Shown here piece by piece: positions 1 through 6,193 of a stretch of DNA of 8,255 bases. The notes beneath the pieces are model-generated. The model saw only the letters and a program-made list of their open reading frames with translations. It had not been told where the DNA came from and made no database searches. This DNA comes from an uncultured Planctomycetaceae bacterium (GTDB lineage Bacteria; Planctomycetota; Planctomycetia; Pirellulales; Pirellulaceae): contig CALBTA010000421.1 of assembly GCA_937967755.1 (NCBI GenBank), positions 1-8,255 of the forward strand, written 5' to 3'. The position numbers and the translations under genes are program-made. The stretch's first letter is position 1; each line of letters begins with the position of its first letter.

Positions 1-1183
1 CGGTTCGCCCTTCGCGGAACGGCGTGCGGCCGAACTCTCCGCCCCAGATGACCAGCGTTTCATCCAGCATGCCGCGCTGCTTGAGGTCTTTAATCAACGC
101 GGCGACCGGACGGTCCATCGTCGCGCACTTACTCGTCAGCCCGTCGCGGATATCTTCGCGCGGGTTAGTGCCGTGAAAATCCCATCCCCAATCGAACAGC
201 TGCACATACCGCACGCCCGCTTCGACCATCCGCCGGGCAAGCAGGCAGTTGTTGGCAAAGCTCGACTGGCCCGGATTGGCTCCGTAACTTTCCAGCGTCT
301 CTTTCGTCTCGCGAGAAATGTCCATCACCTCGGGCGCTTCCATTTGCATGCGGAAGGCCAGTTCGTACTGCGCGATGCGGGTGTTCGTTTCAGGGTGCCC
401 CATTTCCGCGGCTTGCAACTCGTTCAGTTCACGCAACGCGTCGAGCATCTTGCGGCGCAGCTCGCGGTCGATGCCGTCGGGGTCGGAAAGGTACAACACC
501 GGATCGCCGCTGCTGCGGCACTGCACACCTTGGAAGGTTGACGGTAGAAAGCCTGATCCGTAACTGTTCTTCCCGCCGTTGGGCTGCACGCCGCTGGAAA
601 TCAACACGACAAAGCCCGGCAGGTTTTCGTTTTCAGTCCCCAGGCCATAGGTCACCCACGACCCGATCGACGGACGCCCGCTGCGCGGTGATCCGGTGTA
701 CAGCAGCAGTTCCGCCGGGGCGTGGTTGAACTGGTCGGTCGTCATCGAATGGATCAGGCACAAGTCGTCCGCGACCGTCTGCAAGTGGGGAATCGCATCG
801 GAAAGTAGCACACCTGATTCGCCGCAGGGCTTGAACGTCCGCGGTGTGCCGAGCAGCTTCGGCGTGCCGGAGGTGAATGCGAAACGTTTGCCCTTGAGGA
901 ACTCTTGCGGGCAATCTTGGCCCGTCCGCTTAACCAGCTCCGGCTTGTAGTCGAACAGATCCAAGTTGGGCGGAGATCCGGTCAGGTGCAAGTAAATCAC
1001 CTGCTTCGCCTTGGCCGGAAAATGGGGCGGCCGCACGGCGAGCGGATTGGCGGATGCGATTGGTGCCGCCGACGCGGGCTGGTCAAGCATCGAAGCCAAC
1101 GCCATGCCGCCTAGGCCAACCTGGCAATTGCGCAGAAAGTGGCGGCGCGTGAGAGTTTGCAAGTGTTGTAGGTGGAGATTCAT
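1..1183 (-). CDS. DUF1501 family protein, Tat-exported (C-terminus beyond window)
   Basis: This is the first 394 codons of a DUF1501 (PF07394) protein, a family related to the alkaline phosphatase/sulfatase fold; its substrate is unknown. The N-terminus carries a twin-arginine signal, LTRRHFLRN at residues 11-19, followed by a hydrophobic stretch, so folded export by Tat is likely. Conserved family blocks are visible: QFNHAPAE near residue 151, DWGWDFHG at 331-338 and WGGEFGRTP at 380-388. Their His, Asp and Glu residues fall where phosphatase-like relatives bind metal (inference). The ATG at 1183 is preceded by AAGG seven bases away. Family members are usually around 450-480 residues, so roughly 60-90 residues lie outside the window. 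The gene follows the PSCyt1-DUF1549-DUF1553 gene by 65 bp on the same strand, the standard planctomycete pairing, which suggests co-transcription and a shared extracytoplasmic role. Confidence 0.95.
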   Translation of the reverse strand, partial: MNLHLQHLQTLTRRHFLRNCQVGLGGMALASMLDQPASAAPIASANPLAVRPPHFPAKAKQVIYLHLTGSPPNLDLFDYKPELVKRTGQDCPQEFLKGKRFAFTSGTPKLLGTPRTFKPCGESGVLLSDAIPHLQTVADDLCLIHSMTTDQFNHAPAELLLYTGSPRSGRPSIGSWVTYGLGTENENLPGFVVLISSGVQPNGGKNSYGSGFLPSTFQGVQCRSSGDPVLYLSDPDGIDRELRRKMLDALRELNELQAAEMGHPETNTRIAQYELAFRMQMEAPEVMDISRETKETLESYGANPGQSSFANNCLLARRMVEAGVRYVQLFDWGWDFHGTNPREDIRDGLTSKCATMDRPVAALIKDLKQRGMLDETLVIWGGEFGRTPFREGRT

Positions 1184-1190
1184 GGGTCTG

Positions 1191-1194
1191 CCTT
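1191..1194 (-). promoter_or_regulatory. Ribosome binding site of the DUF1501 gene
   Basis: On the minus strand AAGG lies seven bases before the ATG at 1183. It supports that start, which also places the twin-arginine motif near the N-terminus. Confidence 0.55.
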
Positions 1195-1204
1195 AGTTTC
1201 CTCA

Positions 1205-1248
1205 GCCGCGGAGCGGCGAAATCAATTAGCCTGGGGCGTCAGCCCCAG
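1205..1248. repeat. Double-hairpin REP-like element between the operon genes
   Basis: Two perfect inverted repeats lie side by side. The first is GCCGC-GGA-GCGGC (1205-1217). The second is CTGGGGC-GTCA-GCCCCAG (1231-1248). They are joined by a 13-base AT-richer linker. Read on the minus strand, the second hairpin begins on the base directly after the TGA stop of the 953-residue gene. No T-run follows, so it does not look like a simple intrinsic terminator. From memory, similar palindromic spacers are common between planctomycete genes. A role in mRNA stability or in setting the ratio of the two operon products is inference. Confidence 0.7.
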
Positions 1249-4110
1249 TCACCTCTTCAAAAACATTTCATCCAAATTCAGCAGCGTGCTGCCGATCAGC
1301 GTCCAGGCGGCCAGGTCGGCAGTGTCCATCCCCTCAGGCGGAGGCCCGAGCGGTTGGGTCGCCATCTTCGTGGCGAGATCTTTGTTCGCCGCGTACTTTT
1401 CGTGGGCCGCTTTGTAGAGCGACGTGTAAATCGCCAGTTCGCGCTCGTTGGCATCACGGGCCAGGGACAACCGAAAACCGTGCCGAAGTTTCGCGGCAGT
1501 ATCCCCTTCCGCCTGCGCCATTCGCCGGCCAAGGGCCTGCGCGGCTTCGACGTAGACGTCGTCGTTCATTGTCACCAACGGTTGCAGCGGAGTGTTCGTC
1601 CGCGGCCGCCGGAGCGTGCAAACTTCGCGGTTGGGCGCACCGAACTCGGCCATCGACGGGTATGGGTTCGATCGCCGCCACGTCGTGTACAGCCCGCGGC
1701 GGTAACGGTCTTCGCCGCTGCTGGTCTGCCAATCGGTCCCGCCGCCGAACGCCGCTTTCAGCCCGCGGTTCGGTTGCGGAGGGCGGACGGGCGGGCCGTA
1801 CATCTTGTCACTGAGCAACCCGCTGACCGCCAACGCCTGATCGCGAATCATCTCAGCTGTCAATTGAAAGCGCGGCCCGCGGGCCAGCAGGCGGTTGTCC
1901 GGATCGTGCTCGTAGCTTTCCGGCGTCACCCGCGACGATTGCCGGTAAGCCGCCGACGTGACCATCAACGTGAGCAAATGTTTAATATCCCACCCGCTTT
2001 CGACCAGTTCGACCGCCAACCAATCCAGCAACTGCGGATGCGATGGCAACTCGCCCTGCGAGCCGAACTCCTCCGTGGTGCTGACGATGCCGGTGCCGAA
2101 AATCTCAGCCCAATACCGGTTCACGGTCACCCGAGCGGTCAGCGGGTTTTCTGAATCGACCAACCACTGGGCTAGATGCAATCGATTCGGCGTACCTTGA
2201 ATTTCCGGCAGCGGGTGGAGCGCCTCGGGCGTGCCTTGGTGAACTTGCTTGCCAAGGTTCATGAAGCTGCCGCGGATCTGCACGTGCGTCTTTCGGTGGC
2301 GCTCAGGCGGCAGGTCGCGCATGATCGGCGTGGTGACCCCTTTGATGGCGGCGATCTGCTTTTGAAGTTCGGCGATGCGCTTCTGCTGGGGCAAGTCCCC
2401 GGCCGCGGCGAGGTTGCCGGACGCATATTGCTGAACTTCTTTGCGGTCGGCGTCGGCCAACGCCTCGTGCGTTTTCGGCAGTGTGAATTCCACTTTCGGA
2501 TTGGGCGAATCAGCGGTGGTTCGCACCCAGACCGGTTGACGTTTGTCGTCGAGCGCGATCACGCGGAAGTTCTTCAACCGCGTGTGCAACCCGTTGTCGG
2601 TGCGGTTGAACAGCACGATGCGATCGATCACCTGCGCGTCACCCAGGTCGACTTCCCACCAGGGATCGTCGCCATTGTTCGTGTGGCTGACGCTCTTGGC
2701 CAAATAATTGCCGTCGGTGTTCCCGTCGATGGCCAGCTTCGCCGGGCCGTCAAACCCGGTGCTGATCTGCGAAGCCGTTCCCGCCGTGGCAATGTTTTTA
2801 TCGCCGACAAACGCCTGCACTTCCGCCAGGTGCAGAAAGACTCCCTGGCCGGGGTTCTCAACGCGGATGTACTTCGTTTTCAGCGGCCCCTTCGCCGCTT
2901 GCGGCTTCGCATCATCCGAAGACGCTGCCAGTTTCTCCGCAACTTGCTTCTTTAACGCGTCAATCTCTCGCTGCAACCGCGCTTTCTCCTCTTGCTGGAT
3001 GAGCGAAATACTGCTGATCGTCGGCGCTTCGTCGCGGCGGTCGGCGTCCTGACTGTTGTTGAAGAACGCGAACAGTTGGAAATACTCCTCCTGCGTGATC
3101 GGGTCGTACTTGTGCGTGTGGCACTGGGCGCAATCGATAGTCGTGCCCATCCAAACTGCCATCGTCGTGTTCACCCGATCGACCACCGCCACGTTGCGGA
3201 ACTCCTCGTCGTTGGTTCCGCCTTCGTTGTTGGTCAGCGTGTTGCGGTGAAACGCGGTGAGGATCAGTTGCTCGTCCGTCGGGTTCTCCAACAGATCACC
3301 AGCGAGGAACTCCTTGGTCAATTGATCGAACGGTTTGTTCTCGTTCACCGCGCGGATCACCCCGTCGCGAAACATCCAAATAGTCCGCGGCGGGTCATCG
3401 GCGTAACCGGCCGAATCGGCGTAGCGCGACAGGTCAAGCCACAAGCGGGCCCAGTGCTCGCCGTAACTTTTCTTCGCCAGCAGCCGGGCAACCAGCTTTT
3501 CATACGCCTGCGGGTCTTGGTCATTGACGAATTGATCAACCTCTGCGATCGTCGGCGGCAGGCCGGTTAGATCAAGCGTGACGCGGCGGATCAGCGTCGC
3601 CCGGTCGGCCTCGGACTGCGGCTGTAGTCCTTCGCTTTCCAGGCGGGCCAAAATGAAACGGTCGATATCGTTCTTCACCCACGACTGATCTTTGACGCTC
3701 GGCAATTCCGGGCGGGTTGGCTTCACATACGACCAGTGCCTGGCGTAGGGTGCACCCTCGCGAATCCACCGAACGAGAAGGTCCTTTTCTTCCGCCGTCA
3801 GTTTCTTGCCGCTTTCGACCGGCGGCATCCGCTGGTCTTCATCATCGGAAAAGATGCGCTCGACGAGCAAACTCTCATCCGGATCGCCCGGCACAATGGC
3901 GATACCGCTATCCGACTCGTCGGTCGCCCAGTCGCGCACGTCCAATCGCAACCCGCCGTGCAGTTCCTCTTCATCAGGCCCGTGGCACTGGAAGCAATTG
4001 TTCGACAAGATCGAACGGATATCACGGTTGAAATCAACCGGCTCGGCGGCGTGCAGTTGTCCGCCGCTGGCGATCAAAAGCGTGGCCGCGACCGCTAAAG
4101 AAAATCTCAT
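1249..4110 (-). CDS. Secreted PSCyt1-DUF1549-F5/8C-DUF1553 protein
   Basis: This 953-residue protein belongs to the large planctomycete cytochrome-like family. A signal peptide is visible at residues 1 to about 22 (hydrophobic, ending QLHAA). A PSCyt1 domain (PF07635) follows, with the haem motif CFQCH at 39-43 and a possible axial Met in RMPP near 95. DUF1549 (PF07583) covers about 145-355 and contains a second motif, CAQCH, at 327-331. A short charged coiled coil (about 370-398) leads to a discoidin/F5-8C-like domain (about 412-530, with WWEVDLG and IDRIVLFNRTD). A second helical segment (about 575-592) precedes DUF1553 (PF07587, about 632-905, with VNRYW and LTAEMIRDQAL). The family's reaction is not established; redox activity linked to polymer breakdown has been guessed from context. 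The discoidin domain suggests carbohydrate or surface binding (inference). It is the first gene of the operon with DUF1501. The ATG gives a clean signal peptide, though only a weak AGG precedes it. Confidence 0.96.
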   Translation of the reverse strand: MRFSLAVAATLLIASGGQLHAAEPVDFNRDIRSILSNNCFQCHGPDEEELHGGLRLDVRDWATDESDSGIAIVPGDPDESLLVERIFSDDEDQRMPPVESGKKLTAEEKDLLVRWIREGAPYARHWSYVKPTRPELPSVKDQSWVKNDIDRFILARLESEGLQPQSEADRATLIRRVTLDLTGLPPTIAEVDQFVNDQDPQAYEKLVARLLAKKSYGEHWARLWLDLSRYADSAGYADDPPRTIWMFRDGVIRAVNENKPFDQLTKEFLAGDLLENPTDEQLILTAFHRNTLTNNEGGTNDEEFRNVAVVDRVNTTMAVWMGTTIDCAQCHTHKYDPITQEEYFQLFAFFNNSQDADRRDEAPTISSISLIQQEEKARLQREIDALKKQVAEKLAASSDDAKPQAAKGPLKTKYIRVENPGQGVFLHLAEVQAFVGDKNIATAGTASQISTGFDGPAKLAIDGNTDGNYLAKSVSHTNNGDDPWWEVDLGDAQVIDRIVLFNRTDNGLHTRLKNFRVIALDDKRQPVWVRTTADSPNPKVEFTLPKTHEALADADRKEVQQYASGNLAAAGDLPQQKRIAELQKQIAAIKGVTTPIMRDLPPERHRKTHVQIRGSFMNLGKQVHQGTPEALHPLPEIQGTPNRLHLAQWLVDSENPLTARVTVNRYWAEIFGTGIVSTTEEFGSQGELPSHPQLLDWLAVELVESGWDIKHLLTLMVTSAAYRQSSRVTPESYEHDPDNRLLARGPRFQLTAEMIRDQALAVSGLLSDKMYGPPVRPPQPNRGLKAAFGGGTDWQTSSGEDRYRRGLYTTWRRSNPYPSMAEFGAPNREVCTLRRPRTNTPLQPLVTMNDDVYVEAAQALGRRMAQAEGDTAAKLRHGFRLSLARDANERELAIYTSLYKAAHEKYAANKDLATKMATQPLGPPPEGMDTADLAAWTLIGSTLLNLDEMFLKR

Positions 4111-4160
4111 CGAAACAGCCTGAAATGCAAAGGGTGGGAAGTTGGCGGGAAAGTTCCTTT

Positions 4161-4189
4161 ATTCTATTCGAATCTGACACGTTCGTCAG
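4161..4189 (-). promoter_or_regulatory. Possible sigma70-like promoter of the cytochrome-DUF1501 operon
   Basis: On the minus strand CTGACG (4189-4184) is followed after 17 bases by TAGAAT (4166-4161), matching TTGACA/TATAAT at 4 and 5 of 6 positions. This would give a 5'UTR of about 45 bases before the ATG at 4110. An inverted repeat CTGAC-N6-GTCAG (4174-4189) overlaps the -35 box and could be an operator. Found by eye only; no factor can be named. Confidence 0.4.
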
Positions 4190-4270
4190 CCAGAAAACAC
4201 TGCGGGGTGCGACCGCTGGAACTACAATGCCCGGCTTTCGGCGACGGACGTGCGCTGCCGCCGCTAACGC

Positions 4271-4294
4271 GGCCGTTCCTAAGGGACGAAGGCC
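4271..4294. repeat. GC-rich hairpin
   Basis: GGCC (4271-4274) pairs with GGCC (4291-4294). The adjacent GTTCC and GGGAC pair around a TAA loop, with one T-G wobble and a three-base GAA bulge. No T-run follows on either strand. Confidence 0.45.
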
Positions 4295-4424
4295 CGACTG
4301 CGCATGGCCGTGGGCGACAGCAAATTGTAACGCTCAACGAAAAATGGGTGGCGATTGAGCAAGTCTGGAGACATGCTCCACGAGCGGGACTCTTAGCCAG
4401 TTGGGGATAGATTGATGCTACACC

Positions 4425-4444
4425 GTCGCTTCCGAGCAAGCGAC
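4425..4444. repeat. Perfect 7-bp hairpin
   Basis: GTCGCTT and AAGCGAC form a perfect stem around the six-base loop CCGAGC. It is isolated in the non-coding stretch and its function is unknown. Confidence 0.45.
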
Positions 4445-4586
4445 TGGCGGATTTCGAAAATTTTTCCAGAATTAGGGAACATTTGTACCTGTTGGCGCAT
4501 CTAACTTGTAGACAGGGTTTCATGCGTGAAGACTCGGACCTGTCGCATCGAGATGAATGGGGCGTATCAAACGCAGGAATGAGACT

Positions 4587-4756
4587 TTCACCACCACCCT
4601 GGAAATTGCGGGACTTTGGTGAATGTTCCGCCAGGGGCCGTTGGCCTCGAATCGAAGTAAGTGGTTAATAGTACAGTATTTCGGAGATTCACCACCGCGG
4701 TGAAAAAAGTAAGAAGATTCACCACCACATGCCCCAACGGGTAAAGATGGTGAATC
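4587..4756. repeat. Cluster of TTCACCA / TGGTGAA palindromic repeats
   Basis: The core TTCACCA occurs three times in direct orientation (4587, 4688, 4718) and its complement TGGTGAA occurs at 4617 and 4748, plus GGTGAA at 4699-4704. These make three consecutive inverted pairs: 4587-4593 with 4617-4623; 4688-4693 with 4699-4704; and GATTCACCA 4716-4724 with TGGTGAATC 4748-4756. The 12-mer AGATTCACCACC is repeated exactly at 4685 and 4715. Not a CRISPR: the units are too short and inverted. It could be a decayed dispersed repeat, a structured RNA or a protein-binding array. Confidence 0.65.
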
Positions 4757-4763
4757 CGTAGTC

Positions 4764-4783
4764 CACAAGCTGCCTAGCTTGTG
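4764..4783. repeat. Perfect hairpin CACAAGCT-GCCT-AGCTTGTG
   Basis: An 8-bp perfect inverted repeat with a four-base loop. It shares the AAGCT core with the palindrome at 4862-4878, so the two look like members of one dispersed family. Confidence 0.65.
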
Positions 4784-4861
4784 AACTAAAACGGATTGCT
4801 TGTGAAAAAGGAAGTGAAGCGAGCTGCACGACGGACAATCGAATGCGAAGCAATTCAGCGA

Positions 4862-4878
4862 GCAAGCTGGCAGCTTGC
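4862..4878. repeat. Near-perfect palindrome GCAAGCTG-G-CAGCTTGC
   Basis: Two 8-base arms are separated by a single G. The element lies just outside the long symmetric hairpin at 4887-5002 and resembles the hairpin at 4764-4783. I know such AAGCT palindromes as common intergenic repeats in planctomycete DNA (from memory, not searched). Confidence 0.6.
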
Positions 4879-4886
4879 CGCTACGG

Positions 4887-5002
4887 GTTTTTCAACACGT
4901 GTGTTGCACAATAGCGCGACTTTTGCAACAAGAAACGGGACCCTGAGGATCGACCTTTTGTTGCAAAACCTCCACAGTATTGCAGCGCGCGCGTTGAAAA
5001 AC
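4887..5002. repeat. Long symmetric inverted repeat, MITE-like or structured RNA
   Basis: The outer arms GTTTTTCAAC (4887-4896) and GTTGAAAAAC (4993-5002) are exact complements. The inner arms TTTTGCAACAA (4921-4931) and TTGTTGCAAAA (4958-4968) are exact complements too. The intervening blocks are both exactly 24 bases, about half of which also match when folded, leaving a 26-base apical loop. Equal spacing implies one folded unit about 116 bp long rather than chance pairs. No transposase or clear target-site duplication is visible, so calling it a mobile element would be inference. Confidence 0.65.
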
Positions 5003-5047
5003 TCGGCATAGCTATGGGCAGCTTTGCTTGTTACGGAACAGTGATTT

Positions 5048-5069
5048 CGACGGCCTTGGAAGACCGTCG
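5048..5069. repeat. Inverted repeat downstream of the small membrane-protein gene
   Basis: CGACGGCCTT and AAGACCGTCG form a 10-bp stem with one mismatch around GG. It lies about 10 bp beyond the stop of the minus-strand gene ending at 5079. No T-run follows on the minus strand, so if it acts as a transcript end it is not a classic intrinsic terminator. The GACGGCCTT palindrome resembles a dispersed planctomycete intergenic repeat (from memory). Confidence 0.5.
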
Positions 5070-5078
5070 TACCGACTT

Positions 5079-5366
5079 TCAGTTTGCCAGGAATGGTCCG
5101 ACGAAGATGAAAACAACTCCGAAGATGATGGCGGCGACGCCCAGGATGATGCGCAGATAGCCGATGAAGACGGCCGTGTTGCCTTCGTAAGTGTTGCTTC
5201 GCCCCAGCATTTGGTTGACCAGGCGGCGCTTGCCCGACTCCTCAGCCCGGCGGGTGCGCACACTGTGAACGCCCGAGGCGATCATCACAATGCCCACGAC
5301 AATACAAACCGTGCAAACAACCAACCGGCTGGCGATGGAATCGGCAAAGAGGATTTGTGCAAGCAT
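5079..5366 (-). CDS. Small two-helix membrane protein, function unknown
   Basis: A 95-residue protein with no family I can name. Two hydrophobic segments are clear, at about residues 14-35 and 68-91. They flank a charged loop with TRRAEESGKRR and a conserved-looking LGRSNTYEG stretch, so it is an inner-membrane hairpin protein with a probable cytoplasmic loop (positive-inside rule). The ATG at 5366 is preferred because AGGGA lies nine bases upstream; an in-frame TTG at 5384 would add six residues but has no ribosome site. The gene stands alone and diverges from the YceI gene with 165 bp between starts. It is probably a real gene because of its clean two-helix pattern and good ribosome site. 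Confidence 0.72.
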   Translation of the reverse strand: MLAQILFADSIASRLVVCTVCIVVGIVMIASGVHSVRTRRAEESGKRRLVNQMLGRSNTYEGNTAVFIGYLRIILGVAAIIFGVVFIFVGPFLAN

Positions 5367-5375
5367 CGCTGGTGT

Positions 5376-5380
5376 TCCCT
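5376..5380 (-). promoter_or_regulatory. Ribosome binding site that sets the start of the small membrane protein
   Basis: AGGGA on the minus strand is nine bases from the ATG at 5366. This favours that codon over the in-frame TTG at 5384. Confidence 0.55.
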
Positions 5381-5430
5381 GCAAATCGAGCGAACGTAAC
5401 GCACTTCACAATACAAAACTCGGCGGGCCG

Positions 5431-5458
5431 TTGCCATGCTGCAAACGTGTGTGATAAT
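5431..5458 (+). promoter_or_regulatory. Sigma70-like promoter of the YceI-membrane protein unit
   Basis: TTGCCA (5431-5436) and GATAAT (5453-5458) each match the consensus at 5 of 6 positions and are 16 bases apart. Transcription would start near 5465, giving a leader of about 67 bases that contains the hairpin at 5471-5492. Assigned by eye. Confidence 0.5.
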
Positions 5459-5470
5459 TGCCAACTGTTG

Positions 5471-5492
5471 GGGCAGCATTGTGTTGCTGCCC
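5471..5492 (+). promoter_or_regulatory. Leader hairpin upstream of the YceI gene
   Basis: GGGCAGCA and TGCTGCCC form a perfect 8-bp stem around TTGTGT. The stem ends 39 bases before the ATG at 5532 and does not cover the ribosome site. It may protect the mRNA 5' end, or it may be another dispersed palindrome. No T-run follows, so an attenuator is unlikely. Confidence 0.45.
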
Positions 5493-5531
5493 AGAGGATA
5501 GTTCACCGCACAACCAAAAACGGAGTGAATC

Positions 5532-6191
5532 ATGAAGAACTGGTCGATCTTTGCAATGTTGTTGAGCGTGGGTCTGCTGGTCGGTTGCCCGCCGGCGGAA
5601 GACGGGGCCGACGGAGAAAACGCGACGGATTCCGCGTCGGCTGCCGACGCCGATGGAAGCGACGCAGCCGATGCGGCCGATGCCGAGGGCGCGGCGGTGG
5701 CCGAGGTTGAGGGAACAGCGGTCGCACTGGAGCCGGGCAACACGCTGATTCAGTTCGTCGGCACGCATACCGACCCCGAGAAGCCCGACCCGCGGACAGG
5801 CACATTCGAGGACTTTTCCGGTGAAGCGACGGTCGACGATGGGAAACTGATGTCGGTGAACGTCGACATTCAAACCGCCTCGCTGACGACCGAGATTGAA
5901 AAGCTGACCGGGCATTTGAAGAGCGGCGACTTCTTCAACGTGAATGAACACCCGACAGCGAAGTTCGAGTCGACGTCGATCGTGGACAACGGAGATGGCA
6001 CAGTGACGATCACCGGTGACTTGACCCTGCTGGGGCAAACGCATGAGATTTCGTTCCCGGCCACGGTCGATGCCAGCGACGGGTTGCAGCTTGATGCGGC
6101 ATTTTCAATCGACCGGACGCAGTTCGGCATGGACTACGGCACGGACAACGTGATGAAGGAAGTGGAAATGACCGTGAAGACACCGCGTTAG
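5532..6191 (+). CDS. YceI-family lipoprotein
   Basis: A 219-residue protein whose residues from about 64 to 217 form a YceI domain (PF04264), a lipocalin-like barrel that binds polyisoprenoid or other amphiphilic lipids in known members. Typical YceI blocks are present: GTFEDFSGEA near 90-99, HLKSGDFFNVNEHP at 128-141 and GDLTLLGQTHEISFP at 162-176. The N-terminus is a lipoprotein signal with the lipobox LVGC, so Cys19 is the likely lipidated residue. Between the anchor and the domain is an Asp/Ala/Glu-rich linker (about 23-60) with no Lys or Arg from residue 3 to 83, probably a flexible spacer. GGAG seven bases before the ATG supports the start. The next gene begins 2 nt after the stop, so the two are probably co-translated. 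Confidence 0.93.
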   Translation: MKNWSIFAMLLSVGLLVGCPPAEDGADGENATDSASAADADGSDAADAADAEGAAVAEVEGTAVALEPGNTLIQFVGTHTDPEKPDPRTGTFEDFSGEATVDDGKLMSVNVDIQTASLTTEIEKLTGHLKSGDFFNVNEHPTAKFESTSIVDNGDGTVTITGDLTLLGQTHEISFPATVDASDGLQLDAAFSIDRTQFGMDYGTDNVMKEVEMTVKTPR

Positions 6192-6193
6192 CC

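Larger units (their letters stand above)
4190..4584. other. Non-coding stretch with scattered hairpins, no gene recognised
   Basis: No reading frame here has convincing protein character; the longest is about 119 codons on the minus strand (4164-4523), is Cys/Ser/Arg-rich, matches no family I know and has no ribosome site. Visible structures are a GC-rich hairpin at 4271-4294 (GGCC arms enclosing GTTCC-TAA-GGGAC), TGGAG-ACATG-CTCCA near 4365-4380, and GTCGCTT-CCGAGC-AAGCGAC at 4425-4444. The rest shows nothing I can interpret. Confidence 0.5.

Noticed and set aside
1354..3570. Three long plus-strand open frames opposite the 953-residue gene
   Set aside because: They are shadows of GC-biased codon use on the minus strand. 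Their proteins are Arg/Val-rich with no family motif, while the minus-strand frame has clear PSCyt1, DUF1549 and DUF1553 blocks.
4164..4523. A 119-codon minus-strand open frame upstream of the cytochrome operon
   Set aside because: Its composition is Cys/Ser/Arg-rich with no recognisable motif, it has no ribosome site, and it overlaps the proposed promoter and several hairpins.
4587..4756. Possible CRISPR array from repeated TTCACCACC
   Set aside because: The repeats are only 9-12 bases, unevenly spaced and present in both orientations, with no cas gene nearby.
4796..5011. A 71-codon plus-strand open frame
   Set aside because: It runs through the palindrome and long hairpin, has no ribosome site, and its sequence looks like translated repeat DNA.
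5028..5399. A 123-codon plus-strand open frame opposite the small membrane protein
   Set aside because: The minus-strand frame has two clear membrane helices and a ribosome site; the plus frame is a hydrophilic shadow without features.
5471..5492. Leader hairpin as a riboswitch or intrinsic attenuator
   Set aside because: It is a single short stem without a T-run or conserved riboswitch core, so only a generic leader hairpin is supported.
5406..6044. A 212-codon minus-strand open frame opposite the YceI gene
   Set aside because: The plus strand encodes a clear lipoprotein signal and YceI motifs with a good ribosome site, so the opposite frame is a shadow.
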